Assembly: GCA_963970005.1 (NCBI GenBank) | Contig: CAXAMN010021361.1 | Span: 1,690,450 to 1,754,449 of the forward strand | Reading direction: 5' to 3' | DNA from: Durusdinium trenchii | Lineage: Eukaryota > Sar > Dinophyceae > Suessiales > Symbiodiniaceae | DNA: 64,000 nucleotides | Shown: in pieces, positions 40,081-50,335 of the stretch | Layout of the letters: each line of letters opens with the position of its first letter | How positions within the stretch are numbered: position 1 is the stretch's first letter | Notes under the pieces: generated by a model | The model's input: the letters and a program-made list of their open reading frames with translations, nothing else | What the model was told of the DNA's origin: nothing | The model's database searches: none | Position numbers and translations under genes: made by a program

Positions 40081-42499
40081 TAGTGATTTATATATACTTA
40101 AATGAACCTGGAACCTGAATGACCTCTACTTTGGACCACCAACTACCCAAAATATGGTCTTTTCGTATCAAAACAGAGGTCAATTGGGTTCCAGGTGTAT
40201 ATATACACACACGCACCTACCATCACCTACCATCACTTACCTCAAGCATCGCGTCACCTCGCGGTGTCGCATGGTGGTGTTGCTGTTGGGTGCGTTGCAC
40301 AGGTCGTCGCATCGTTGCGCAGACATGGTCCAAACACATGTCAAGACATGGTCATCACCAAACACTTCAACATGACCGTAGGTTGACATATGTTGATATA
40401 GCTGCTGCAATTTGTTTGGGCGAATCCACGAGGGTCCAGAAGAAGTACTATCAAGACCCACGTGACTAGTTTACATTTAAGAACAGTTTTTTCCCTGGTA
40501 CATTCCTATGGCGTCACATCCAATACGCTCTTGGTTTTCACATGGATCCCTGACCTCCAGGAGTCTTCAAACCCTGCCTTCGGGCGCTCCAGCGCCAGGG
40601 GCACTGGGAGCGGTCTTGGGCAGCTTGGCTGACTGGTGCCCTGGTCGAGCTGTCAGCGACGCGTGCACATCATCCGCAGCCAAAAGATAATAATGTGGTG
40701 CTCAGGCGTTTTCAACAAATAGAACCATGAACCATGAAGCTTGCCTCACACCGAACGTTGACCAAGCAACCAAGACCCCAGTGAGGCTTCGACTCATTGG
40801 TGAGACCCTCTGGGTCCCAGGAATCGTTTCAGGACCAGAGACATGGTCTATGCTTTTAGTAGATGTCCCGAGTCCCAAACAAATCTTCTTTGTTTTAAAG
40901 GCCAATCTCTTGATGCAGATCATCCGAAGCTGGAGAACGCAACAACTTCGGGACACACACACACATGCTGGTCGCAACCACCAAGCCCTCCTCCGCGCCG
41001 GAGAGCGGGGCAAAACGTCCATCGCACCAGCGGCCAAACGTCCATCGTTGCGACGGCCATCGTTGGCCCCTGCCTGAGGCTGGCCACAGGCGCTGTCGGG
41101 GTGTTTTCTGAGGAAGAGATGGGATGTCCGTGACAGAGCATTATATATAATAATATATAATTACATATGTCTAATTATACATATACATACATATACATAT
41201 ATGTATCATACTCTATAGAAGTCTATAGACACAGAGCTGCGGAGCTGTAGTACACGGAAGTAGTCGAAAGATTAATGTTCCTTGCATTTAGACCATGATT
41301 GCATTAAAACAAGTCGTGGTGCAGGTATCTCTCAAATTCCGTCAGTCGTTCATGTCCTGCTTGTCTTTGTTTAGGAATGTTGCCGTCTTATGCGGAATGA
41401 CAAGCAAACCTTTGTTGGACATGTGCAGCAGGATTCTTCGAGTGAAATATCACTCAATGCATGTATATGCACATGAGTAACAAACAAAAGTCTGGGATAT
41501 CTCCCTGCCGAAGAAGTATTATATAATCTATTTGATGGATTGCGGCCGGGCCATCCCCCGCTCAGTAATCAACAGCGGCCACATATAGTTGGTGTCCCTT
41601 CGTAAACGCATTGTTCTCATGGCACGCCCAACTCATGGCACTGGCTTTGGGCGCGTGACCATTTGCAATGTCACGTGATTTTGTGAATGTTGAATGCCAA
41701 CTCAGACTCATTCCCCCAGCTCAAAGTAGAACTGCAGGCAAGCCAAGGTATCTCGAGCCATGCTTTAATGAACGTCATTCTGATTTCTTTCAAACGGCGC
41801 CGGTTCATTTAAAGCCTCCCAATTTGGGGTTATCCTCGTCAAGATCTATGTGATTCGTCTACGATGGCTGGTTTGGGTCATCAAACTACCGTGGAGCTTT
41901 ATTGAATCAATTCGATCTTGCTACGACCGACTGTGGGCGGGTTGAGAGGCAGTGGAAACTCCATGGCTGGGTATCCATCTAGTGTGAGAAATGTATGTCG
42001 CCTTCATTTCACGGCACAGGCGACAGGAACCGGGAGAGACTCTCCACCGCAGGCACGGTTCTTCGTAGAATCCACCCGGGATCCATATTGTGAGGGATGG
42101 TGATCACATACGTTTTTTCTTTTTAAACGTGGTCTCCGGTGGGCATAAGGTTTAGGGATTCGGTCGCACGGTCGCACAAAGGTACGGGAACTCCTTTATT
42201 TTGACCGCCTTCATGTAATCATGTTTGTACATGTTTGTACCGTCCCTGCACTGCCATGCACGGCCCTCGTGCAGCCTTGTGCAAGTGGCTGCAAGCTACA
42301 CACCTGTAGGACCTCGTCTCTTCAACTCCAAACTTCCATAGTTTCAGCCAAGAGTAATGGTTCCTTCTGGGGGTTGCAGACTACAAAGATCTACAGTGTG
42401 TCTCCCAATATATATATATAATTATATATACACTGTAATTATAGATATATAATATATAATATTAATTTACTTATCTTGTCGTGCATATTGTCGTGGTTA
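40081..42499. other. No certain gene; AT-rich tracts
   Basis: Scattered short frames only. The plus frame 40727-41077 has an ATG but no coding bias. 41140-41215 and 42408-42475 are near-palindromic AT tracts. The retrotransposon inserted at the right edge. Confidence 0.45.
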
Positions 42500-42504
42500 G
42501 GACT
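42500..42504. repeat. Target-site duplication GGACT (left)
   Basis: Identical to 49534-49538 on the other side of the element; 5 bp is the usual length for copia-type insertion. Confidence 0.95.
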
Positions 42505-42692
42505 TGTGATTTCTGGACTGCATAGGTCAAGCATTCATGACATGTGACATGGACTCCACGCAGGGTACACCACCACCGGTTGTCGCATACCGCAAGGGCG
42601 GGATCAATGAGCCAGAAAAGCATGCTGGCCTAGCGGCTTTCGCTTTGTGCGTCGTCGGTCGACGCAGTCCGTGTTCGGTTGTGCTACCTTCA
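42505..42692 (+). repeat. 5' LTR, 188 bp
   Basis: Starts TGTGATTTCTGG and ends GTGCTACCTTCA. It differs from the 3' LTR at three positions: 42548 (C/T), 42600 (G/A) and 42646 (T/C), all transitions. No clear TATA box; dinoflagellates often lack one. Confidence 0.95.
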
Positions 42693-42707
42693 TGGTAGCG
42701 GAGCCCC
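42693..42707 (+). promoter_or_regulatory. Primer-binding site
   Basis: TGGTAGCGGAGC directly follows the LTR and resembles the usual initiator-methionine tRNA complement TGGTATCAGAGC at 10 of 12 positions. Confidence 0.75.
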
Positions 42708-42732
42708 CAAAGCGGGGCTCCTCGTTGTCGCC

Positions 42733-44690
42733 ATGAGTGATTCTGCTGCAGTCTCGACCTGGAGTGGGGACCCTTCGGAGTTTGAAAGCTTCGTGATAGC
42801 GTGCCGCTGGTTTGAAAAGGCGCTCAAGCCGAGCGAGAGAACCCAAGCTGCACCGAAGATCTGGGCTCGCTTGACTGGACCTGCAAAGGCCGTGGTTAAG
42901 CACCTAGATCCAGATGAATTTGCATCGGACGAAGGACTTCAGCGTTTGTTGACAGTGTTGAGGACATCTCCCCTTCAGCAACTCCCAGTTCCTGACAGCT
43001 TCAAGCGCCTAGATGTTTGGCATCATTTGAAGAGGGGTCAACAGGAAAGCATTCCAGAACTCCTTGTCAGGGAAGAAGATTTGTTTGTGCAATTGCAACA
43101 GGCCCTCAAGCGTGCAAGACAAGACCGCAATTTGTTGTCGCATGCTGACCTTGTTCGAGACCCAGTTGCACGACCTCCGCCTTCAACGCCTTCCCAAAGC
43201 CCCATCAATCTGACCGGATCTCGGTATGCTGACCGGATCCCGCCAGATGCACCGCAGGAGGCACGGGATAGGGCACCTGGTGGTGACGCTTCGACATCAT
43301 TTGTTGGTGATTTTTTTGAGGTTGAGTTGAGGGGGTACCGCCTCTTGAAGGCGGCAAGATTGTCAACGGCTGAACGTCAAAATGTTTTGACGCAAACAGG
43401 CAACTCCACGGCATTCCACATGGTCAGAAGAGCATTGAGGACATTGTTTGCCACCGAGGAGGATGCAGAGCAATCACGGGGCTGGACCCGAAAGCAGCAG
43501 GTTTGGTGGAACGAGGACGCTGGTTACGACCAATCGCATGAGGATCATTGGATTGAAGAATGGCCCTATGACGATTGGTATGGCGATCCAGGGCATGATG
43601 AAGAAGCCTTCTGGCACGCCTGGCCAGGTCACGATGAGGAGTGGATGGAAGATTCACCTTGGTCAGAATGGCCACCCGATGAGTTGCCAGTTGCAGAAGG
43701 TGACGAAGATCCACTTGAGCAACAATATGCTGAGGCCTACACCTTGGCCAACGAGGCCCAAAAGACCTTAGCTGAGGCAAGAGATGCAGTGCGCCGAGTG
43801 CGCCAAGCTCAGGGCTACTACGCACCTGAGTCCATGACAGGCAAGGGCAAGACAAAGTCGCCGGCATCTAGCCCTTCCAGTGGAGGCAAGAACTCATTTT
43901 CTGGGAAGAGCGGCTGGGGACCTTGCTTCATTTGCGGCAAGCCAAACCACAGTTACCGACAGTGCCCTGACCGTTTTGCCAAGGGTCGATCGACTTCGCG
44001 CAAGGGCTCTGGCAAGGGATTCGGCAAGGGCTTCAAAGGAAAGTCCAAGAAGGGCAAGGGTTATGGCAAGCCAATTCAGTTTCATTCTTTGACAGTTCCC
44101 CTGTTTCCATTGCACGTTTATTTCAAGGAACAAGTGCAGGGCTGTCGTGTGATCATCGATACAGGGGCATCTGAGAATGCTGTCGGCTCCACCGCTCTCC
44201 AGCACATGCTTGAAGCATCAGGACTGGACCATGAGGTGACCACGGCAGACCGCCCGGTTTTTCGCTTTGGCAACGGCCTACAAGCTCAGGCCAAGCGCCG
44301 TGTTGATCTGAAGGGAACTTCACTGGGCTCGATTTCCTTTTACGTGTTGGGCAATGAGGCTCACCAGACTCCGCCACTCATGGGCGGAAAGACATTGAGA
44401 GAGCTAAAAGCAATGCTGGCCTATGAGCGCAATTTGTTTTTGTATCAAGCACCTCATGAGGAGACATGGTCAGCAGTTCAGATGGCACCGCATGCATCAT
44501 CACATGTTTCCATTGATTTGTTGGAGAAGGCAGTTGCAACAGATTTGAGTGTTTTTGGTATGAGCAGTGCAAATCAGTCAGTTGTGGAACGTGTTTCTTT
44601 GCCACCAACAGTTTTGATGATGTCCACTTCTTGTTTGAGTATGCCATCAACAGCCGAATCCACTAGCACCTTGGCTCGAAGGCTGCAGGG
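42733..44690 (+). pseudogene. gag-pro: gag-protease part of the retrotransposon polyprotein
   Basis: The frame is open from before the LTR end; the first ATG after the primer site is 42733 (MSDSAAVSTWSGDPSEFESF). The capsid-like first half is helical. A Trp/Asp/Glu-rich stretch lies at 43480-43690. A zinc knuckle CFICGKPNHSYRQC (C-x2-C-x4-H-x4-C) is at 43924-43965, followed by a Gly/Lys/Ser-rich basic tail, as in nucleocapsids. The protease signature VIIDTGASE has its catalytic Asp at 44158. After about 44.69 kb protein-like sequence moves to the +1 frame (REIFGPDSLGMDKSKQP), although the first frame happens to stay open to 45279. The shift is either a one-base indel or a recoding site; no slippery sequence is obvious. 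Confidence 0.85.
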
Positions 44691-46121
44691 AGATCTTCGG
44701 ACCCGACTCGCTCGGCATGGACAAGTCCAAGCAGCCATGCGCAGTGGACGATCCAAGAGCTCTCAGCAGCTTCCCCTGCTTTGGGGAACACAAGCCCAAG
44801 ATGAGGCAGAACCAGTATGCCAGCTGGATGACATGTCAGGCTTGCGGCCTGCGAACCAGCTATGTGAGCAAGCGGGACTTCGAGGGCGACTCGAGGCACA
44901 TGGGCCCGCACCCGCACTTGATCAGTGCAGCTCTGGAGCAACTCCGTCAGACCATGCCGGCAAGTCAGGTGAGCGAGAAGATGAACGGCAAGGTCATGGA
45001 GCTGAAGGGAATCCAGTTGCAGCAGGGCCTCACGAACACCCAGGCCATCAACATGACCTTCCCGGAGTACTGCAGGAGGATGGGCATCTCGATGAAGTCA
45101 AATCCAACCTCTCCGGCAAGGGAGAAGAGCCCGGCATCTCCGGCTCCAAAGGCCAAGATCCATCCGACGGCNNNNNNNNNNTACCCGGAGAAGATGGTTC
45201 AGGCCGTCTGCAAGGCAATCGAGCAGACATGGACCTGGGCAGACAATCAAAGCTCATGGTCCTTGACAAAGGACATTGAAACCTACTTCATAGACCTTCC
45301 CAATGGTGCCAACAACATCACGGCAGAGCACGAGGGCATCCTCATGGAGGAGGAATCAAGAGAATGGAGATGGTATGAGCAGTTGGCTCGGGAGGAGGAC
45401 CCGGCCATTTTGGCCATTTCAAAGCGTCGTTTTCCTTCCGAAGCACCAACAGGCCGGAGATTGGAGTTGATCAAGGCTCAAATGCTTCGGGTCCACAAGG
45501 CCAGAGGCCACACTTCCATGGCCAACCTTCAACGACTTCTTCGAGCACGACACGCTCCAGACTGGGCTGCAGTTGGCGGGCAAGCTCAAGTGCCCAGACT
45601 GCGCAGAGTCAAAGCTTCCTGCATCAGCGCCTGTCGCCTCCCTCAATGAGACGCCAGGACTTCTGGAAGTTGTTGGAAGTGACGTGTTCGAGTACGAGTT
45701 CCAGAACCACAAGTACAAGTTCATGTTGATGAGGGACCGTGCAAGTGGGGTGGCCATGGTTGAGCTTTTCAAGAAGTACGGCGGCCCTGACGGCCCACCA
45801 TCATGGGAGCCGAAGTCAGAGGATGTGATTCGCATCTTTGGCCGCTGGAGGATGTTCTACCCTGCTCCCAAGTGGTTCTTGACAGATTCAGCGACATACT
45901 ATACGTCGCAGCTGGTGATGGACTATGCTGGACGTTCTGGCATCGGCCTGTTGACTACACCTGCTGAATCTCATCAAATGCTTGGAGCAGAGGAAGGTTG
46001 CATTCGCATCCTGAAGTCGACGGCCGACCGTCTTTTGAAAGAAGAGCCAACCACATCCGTTGAACTGGCCATGATCTTGGCAGCTCATGGACACAACCAG
46101 TCCATAGGACCTTCTGGATAA
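44691..46121 (+). pseudogene. int: Integrase part of the retrotransposon polyprotein (frame-broken, stop codon)
   Basis: From about 44,690 to 45,565 the second frame codes a linker with a C-x2-C site (WMTCQACGLR), crosses the N gap, and reaches the zinc-binding H...H part (HKARGHTSMANLQRLL). The matching C-x2-C (LKCPDCAESK) lies in the third frame, so another +1 change sits near 45,550-45,570. The catalytic core follows: GSDVFEYEF with the first Asp at 45681, TDSATYYTS with the second Asp at 45885, and the Glu of GAEEGC 35 residues on, a correct D,D(35)E. The frame ends at TAA 46119-46121, where a Tyr codon would be expected in G(Y)SPFQW, and resumes at once in the same frame. DNA-transposing activity is therefore lost unless the reads are wrong. 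Confidence 0.85.
45172..45181. other. Assembly gap (10 N)
   Basis: Ten N inside the integrase region; a fixed-length N run usually marks a gap of unknown size. The flanks are in the same frame if the gap is read as ten bases, but its real length is not known. Confidence 0.95.
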
Positions 46122-49100
46122 TCACCTTTCCAATGGGTCCGAGGCTCTTCCGCACCCTTAGAGAACATGCCTATTGGAGTGGAACCTCGCAAGGCATTTG
46201 ACGGCGTGCTCAAGCTCAAGGAGAAGGCAAGAGTGGCTTTTGAGATGGAGTCTGCGCGAGTGAGACTTTCGAAGCTTGGCAACACAGTTCCTCAACCTGT
46301 TACCTCCTTCAAGGCTGGACAGTTGGTGATGCTATGGCGGCAGAGGAACAAGCCAGGCAAAACGACAGGCACATGGATTGGACCAGTCCGACTTCTTCTA
46401 CAAGAAGGCAATACCTTGTGGCTTGCAACAGGAGCAACTCTCATTCGTGCCAGGACGACTCAAGTGAGGCAGTGCACTCGTCGAGAGGAGATGAAGTCCA
46501 TGCTTGAGGGTACAGCCATCCTCAAGCTTCCCGTCACTTTGGAAAGTCTCCTTCAATCCTTCACCGGACGGCATTTTTCTGATGTCACTGGTCAGGTACC
46601 TTCCCAAGAGCAGCTACAACAAGATCTTCAAGGAGCTGAGATCAGACAGATGCCACAAGCTGTCTACAGACCAGACACGTGGAAGATCACAGAAGAAGGT
46701 GAACGTCGCTGGCTCATCCGTGTGCACTCTCTCCCACGGTTGGCGATGTTCACATCATCACGGACTACATCATGCCCAGCAGCAGAGGATGAGTTGACAG
46801 GTCGTCGTATTGCAATCCTCCGAGGTCTTCAAGAGAACTCCGAACAGTTTGAGATCAACGATGACTACAAGGAGTCTGAAGACCCCAATCGTTCTTTGCA
46901 AGATCGCTGGGTCGGTGAGACCAAGTTTGAGATGAAGCAGTCCGTGCCCAAGCCTGGGCGTGAGAAAAGAGAGAAGTCGCTCCCTGTTGACACTGGCCAG
47001 AAGAAGTCCAAAGGAATCAAGGCTGGCGTCAAGAGGAAGAGCGAAGCGGCACAAAGCAGCAGTTCCAAGCGAGGTCCTGAACATGAACTACAAGATGAAC
47101 AACAAGGATCCGCGCTGCCAGACGTGCCGGGAATTAGCCCGTTGACTACCGCCCTTCGAGACCGCGGTCCTTCCGCAGTCGATGGCGTTCCGGGCGTGCA
47201 TGACAAGCCTCCGTGTTCCACATCGGAGTGCAAGCTTCCTGGTGGCCATAGTGGCCCCCATATGGATGCAGATGGCTCGCAGTTTACATGGTCCAAGCAG
47301 GACGGCCGTGTTGATGTTGAACCTCAAGCTGAGGAGCTCGAGGTCCCAAGCGAAGTTGAGTCCGAGGAGTCCGCAGCCTCTTCAGCAGAGCTCATGACTG
47401 AGCGAGAAATCCACTTGCTGCAGGACACCAACACAACCCCAAAGAGCAAGGCTCCCAAGGAGGTATTCTATGCCCTCGAGATCGACGTCTCTGAACCAGA
47501 TTTGAAGTTTTTGTCAAAGCACCCTGCCAAATCATCCATTTGGCTATCTCGCAAGATGCAGGAGAAGGGACGAGAGCTTCGCTGGTCACAGATGACATTG
47601 GATCAGAAGCAGGAGTTTGACATTGCCCAAGCACGTGAGCTTTCAAACGTTCTTGGATCCAAAGCTTTGAGGTCTCTGTCAAAAGCTGAGTTTGCATCAT
47701 TGGACCCCAAGAAGATGCTCCAGATGCGATGGGTCCTGACCCGCAAGGCGTCGGGCGAGGCGAAGGCTCGCCTAGTCGTGCTGGGATTCATGGCGCCAAA
47801 CATTGGCGAAGTGGAAACAGCTGCGCCTACCATGGCGAGATTGTCCAGGAATCTCCTTCTGGCAATTTGCGCCAACAACGGCTTCAACCTACAGGCCGGT
47901 GATGTGACAGCTGCATTTCTACAGGCTGAGGAAAGCTTGGAATCACAGGAGCTGAATGTTTGGACTCCGGCTGAACTTGCAGTGTTGTTTGGTGCTGACC
48001 CGAACCATCCGGTGATGCCGGCTCGGGTCTCCAAGGCTTTCTACGGCTTGGTGCAGTCGCCTCGTTGTTGGTTCAATGACTTGTGCAACACAATGAAGAG
48101 CATTGGTTGGGAGACAATCCTGGGAGACCGCTGCTTGTTCGTGTTGTTTGATGACAGTCGCAACCTGATCGGCATTGCTGGAGTTCACGTTGATGACGTG
48201 TTGATCGGTGGTTCAAGTCATCCAAAGTTCACTGAATCATTGCAAGCATTGAAGTCAAAGTATACATGGGGCAAATGGGAGTCTGAGGCCATGGACTTTG
48301 CAGGTTGTCACATTCGTCAAAGCCCAACCACCAAGGAGATCCGCATCGACCAGAAGGACTACATCCAGAAATGGCTGGATGAGATGGAGCTCTCCCCAAG
48401 TCGCTCCAAGGAGGTGAAGTCCTACCTGACGACCTCAGAAGTGACCCAACTCCGAGGTGTTCTCGGATCGGCTGCCTGGAAGGCCAGTCAATCTGGCCCT
48501 CACTACGCTGCAGACATTGGCTTGCTCCTGAGCGAAGTTCCTTTTGCTACAGTGCAGACAGCATTGAAAGCAAACAAGTTGGTTCGTGAGATCAAGCGCA
48601 CTTCAGAGCAGTGTTTGATTTTTCCACATTGGGGATCACACTGGCAGGATTTGTCGGTCATCACATGGAGTGACGCTGGCCAACAGAACCGACCCGACAA
48701 AGGGTCGACGCTGGGAGTGTTGTCTGGACTTGCCCCCAATGGCGAGGAGCGCATTGTGGCAGTGTTGTCGTGGAAGTCGGCAAAGACACCATGCCAGGTG
48801 TTGGGAAGCAACGGAGCAGAGATCCAAGGGATCACAGAAGGCGAAGACAATACCTTCGAAATCAGGGCCATGTGGGCCGAGCTGCATGGCGTTGTGCTGG
48901 AACGCCATTCCATGTACCATCAGGTACGCGATTGCACGGCAGGAGCAATCGTCATGGATTCAAGAGGCATTTTTGATGCCATGTCTAGAAATGTTTCAGC
49001 GCTTCACGGCTTGAGGTCGGCTAGGGCAGGATATGAACTTTCAATTTCTGTACAGCAAGCCCTTCAGATTTCAACAGCTCTTCGCTGGGTGAATGGGCTA

Positions 49101-49214
49101 GCTCAGCTAGCCGATTGCCTCACGAAAGGCAACGAACGCCGTTCCTTTTTGCAGTTTCTTGCAGCCGGCCAGAAGTGGCGCCTTGTAGATGATGAGAAGT
49201 TCACTGCAGGCTGA
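46122..49214 (+). CDS. pol: Integrase C-terminus, reverse transcriptase and RNase H of the retrotransposon
   Basis: Over 1,000 codons open after the in-frame TAA, to TGA 49212-49214. The first 300 residues hold the integrase C-terminal region with a KTTGTWIGPVRLL stretch, then a variable acidic linker. Reverse transcriptase begins near 47,500: the copia block ARLVVLGFMAP, the first catalytic Asp in GDVTAAFLQAE (about 47,900), YGLVQSPRCW, and the active site HVDDVLIGG (48,187-48,213), in place of the commoner YVDD. RNase H follows with Asp in WSDAGQQN, Glu in FEIRAMWAEL, Asp in IVMDSRG and the terminal LADCLTKGN. All catalytic acids are present, so this half is potentially intact. The true reading start is upstream in frame, before the stop; ATG 46167 is just the first Met. 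Confidence 0.93.
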   Translation, partial: SPFQWVRGSSAPLENMPIGVEPRKAFDGVLKLKEKARVAFEMESARVRLSKLGNTVPQPVTSFKAGQLVMLWRQRNKPGKTTGTWIGPVRLLLQEGNTLWLATGATLIRARTTQVRQCTRREEMKSMLEGTAILKLPVTLESLLQSFTGRHFSDVTGQVPSQEQLQQDLQGAEIRQMPQAVYRPDTWKITEEGERRWLIRVHSLPRLAMFTSSRTTSCPAAEDELTGRRIAILRGLQENSEQFEINDDYKESEDPNRSLQDRWVGETKFEMKQSVPKPGREKREKSLPVDTGQKKSKGIKAGVKRKSEAAQSSSSKRGPEHELQDEQQGSALPDVPGISPLTTALRDRGPSAVDGVPGVHDKPPCSTSECKLPGGHSGPHMDADGSQFTWSKQDGRVDVEPQAEELEVPSEVESEESAASSAELMTEREIHLLQDTNTTPKSKAPKEVFYALEIDVSEPDLKFLSKHPAKSSIWLSRKMQEKGRELRWSQMTLDQKQEFDIAQARELSNVLGSKALRSLSKAEFASLDPKKMLQMRWVLTRKASGEAKARLVVLGFMAPNIGEVETAAPTMARLSRNLLLAICANNGFNLQAGDVTAAFLQAEESLESQELNVWTPAELAVLFGADPNHPVMPARVSKAFYGLVQSPRCWFNDLCNTMKSIGWETILGDRCLFVLFDDSRNLIGIAGVHVDDVLIGGSSHPKFTESLQALKSKYTWGKWESEAMDFAGCHIRQSPTTKEIRIDQKDYIQKWLDEMELSPSRSKEVKSYLTTSEVTQLRGVLGSAAWKASQSGPHYAADIGLLLSEVPFATVQTALKANKLVREIKRTSEQCLIFPHWGSHWQDLSVITWSDAGQQNRPDKGSTLGVLSGLAPNGEERIVAVLSWKSAKTPCQVLGSNGAEIQGITEGEDNTFEIRAMWAELHGVVLERHSMYHQVRDCTAGAIVMDSRGIFDAMSRNVSALHGLRSARAGYELSISVQQALQISTALRWVNGLAQLADCLTKGNERRSFLQFLAAGQKWRLVDDEKFTAG

Positions 49215-49331
49215 AAGCTGAAGAAGAAGGCTTTGCAAGAAGCCATTCGACACCAGCAGGAATTCTTTGTGAAGGTTCTCGAGGGATGGTCCTCTGAGAA
49301 CAAATGGTGTTGGGAACCCGCTTTGGAGCCC

Positions 49332-49341
49332 AGAAATGGGG
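49332..49341 (+). promoter_or_regulatory. Polypurine tract (weak)
   Basis: AGAAATGGGG lies just before the 3' LTR, separated by TTGA. It is short and interrupted by one T. Confidence 0.5.
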
Positions 49342-49345
49342 TTGA

Positions 49346-49533
49346 TGTGATTTCTGGACTGCATAGGTCAAGCATTCATGACATGTGATATGGACTCCAC
49401 GCAGGGTACACCACCACCGGTTGTCGCATACCGCAAGGGCAGGATCAATGAGCCAGAAAAGCATGCTGGCCTAGCGGCTTTCGCTTCGTGCGTCGTCGGT
49501 CGACGCAGTCCGTGTTCGGTTGTGCTACCTTCA
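49346..49533 (+). repeat. 3' LTR, 188 bp
   Basis: Same limits as the 5' LTR and three differences from it. It is followed at once by the second GGACT. Confidence 0.95.
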
Positions 49534-49538
49534 GGACT
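49534..49538. repeat. Target-site duplication GGACT (right)
   Basis: Matches 42500-42504. Confidence 0.95.
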
Positions 49539-50228
49539 GGAGCAAGCAAAGCATTGCACTCATTGCAAATCATTGAGGGCAGTTTCGGACAAGCTAGACA
49601 GAGCAAACTCCCTTGTTCTGAACAGTCTCACAGTTAGTTGAGCCACTTGTTATCCAGCTTGTATTCCAATATTAGTTTTGGAGCCATTCCATCTGAAAAA
49701 AACAAACGGACTTTTGATAACACCATTAAACAAACTTATAAACAAAATTATACCTTTTGGGACTCCCACGTGAATCTATTATATGAGGCTCGCCAGTAGG
49801 CTCGGGTGTCGGAATGCGCCATGGCCCATGGCTAACAATCGCCAAGTAACATAAGCAACAATCTCCAATGCCGCGAACCACAGAGCTGTATGTAGGAAGC
49901 CGTAGGATGTGCACATCATGTTCATTGTCGACCGCGGAATGAAGGACTTCCAGTTAAGCTCTATGCATAGGTACCTTCGCCGTCGACCATACTCTTTGTG
50001 TCAAGTGTAGCGGACCTGCAGAAACAAGGCCAGAAACCACCAATGCTGGTGTACTGTCGTAATTACATGGGAAACATGTGTTTGATGTTCTCGCGTATTT
50101 TCTGCCTTGGAACACTACCGAAGCTAACCACATCCGTGATGAAGGTGCTGATGGTGCTTTTCCTTTAGGAAGACACACAAGTCATGGACTGTAGAAGAAC
50201 AGATATTGCTGGTCCACGACTGTGTCAG
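49539..50228. other. No gene seen; flank of the insertion
   Basis: Nothing with splice borders or coding bias. Confidence 0.5.
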
Positions 50229-50335
50229 GCTGATGTGGCCATGCAGGCGCTCATGAAGGCCCAAGACCCACAGAGCACCCGGCACTCGTGGTGTTTCTGG
50301 CTGATCATGGTCGCCTCCAACCTCGTGGAAGTTGC
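50229..50335 (+). CDS. Exon candidate with hydrophobic helix (unidentified)
   Basis: GTGTCAG|G to GTTGC|GT, 107 bp, strong G/C third-position bias. It reads ADVAMQALMKAQDPQSTRHS then WCFWLIMVASNLVEVA, the latter a possible membrane segment. It ends in phase 2. It may belong with the exons at 51.6-53.5 kb. Confidence 0.5.

Larger units (their letters stand above)
42500..49538 (+). mobile_element. Ty1/copia-type LTR retrotransposon, 7,029 bp plus target-site duplication
   Basis: Order: 188-bp LTR, primer-binding site, gag with zinc knuckle, aspartic protease, integrase, reverse transcriptase, RNase H, short purine tract, 188-bp LTR. Integrase before reverse transcriptase is the copia order. 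The LTRs begin TG and end CA and differ at three positions (42548/49389, 42600/49441 and 42646/49487; 98.4% identity), so insertion is recent in evolutionary terms. The coding part carries a frame change near 44.69 kb, another near 45.57 kb, a stop at 46119-46121 and a 10-N gap. As assembled it cannot make the full polyprotein without recoding or correction. It is the only stretch of the window with frames over 260 codons. Confidence 0.95.

Noticed and set aside
42679..42732. Start of the retrotransposon frame upstream of ATG 42733
   Set aside because: The frame is open from inside the LTR through a TTG, but the region overlaps the LTR end and primer-binding site, so the ATG at 42733 is the sensible start.
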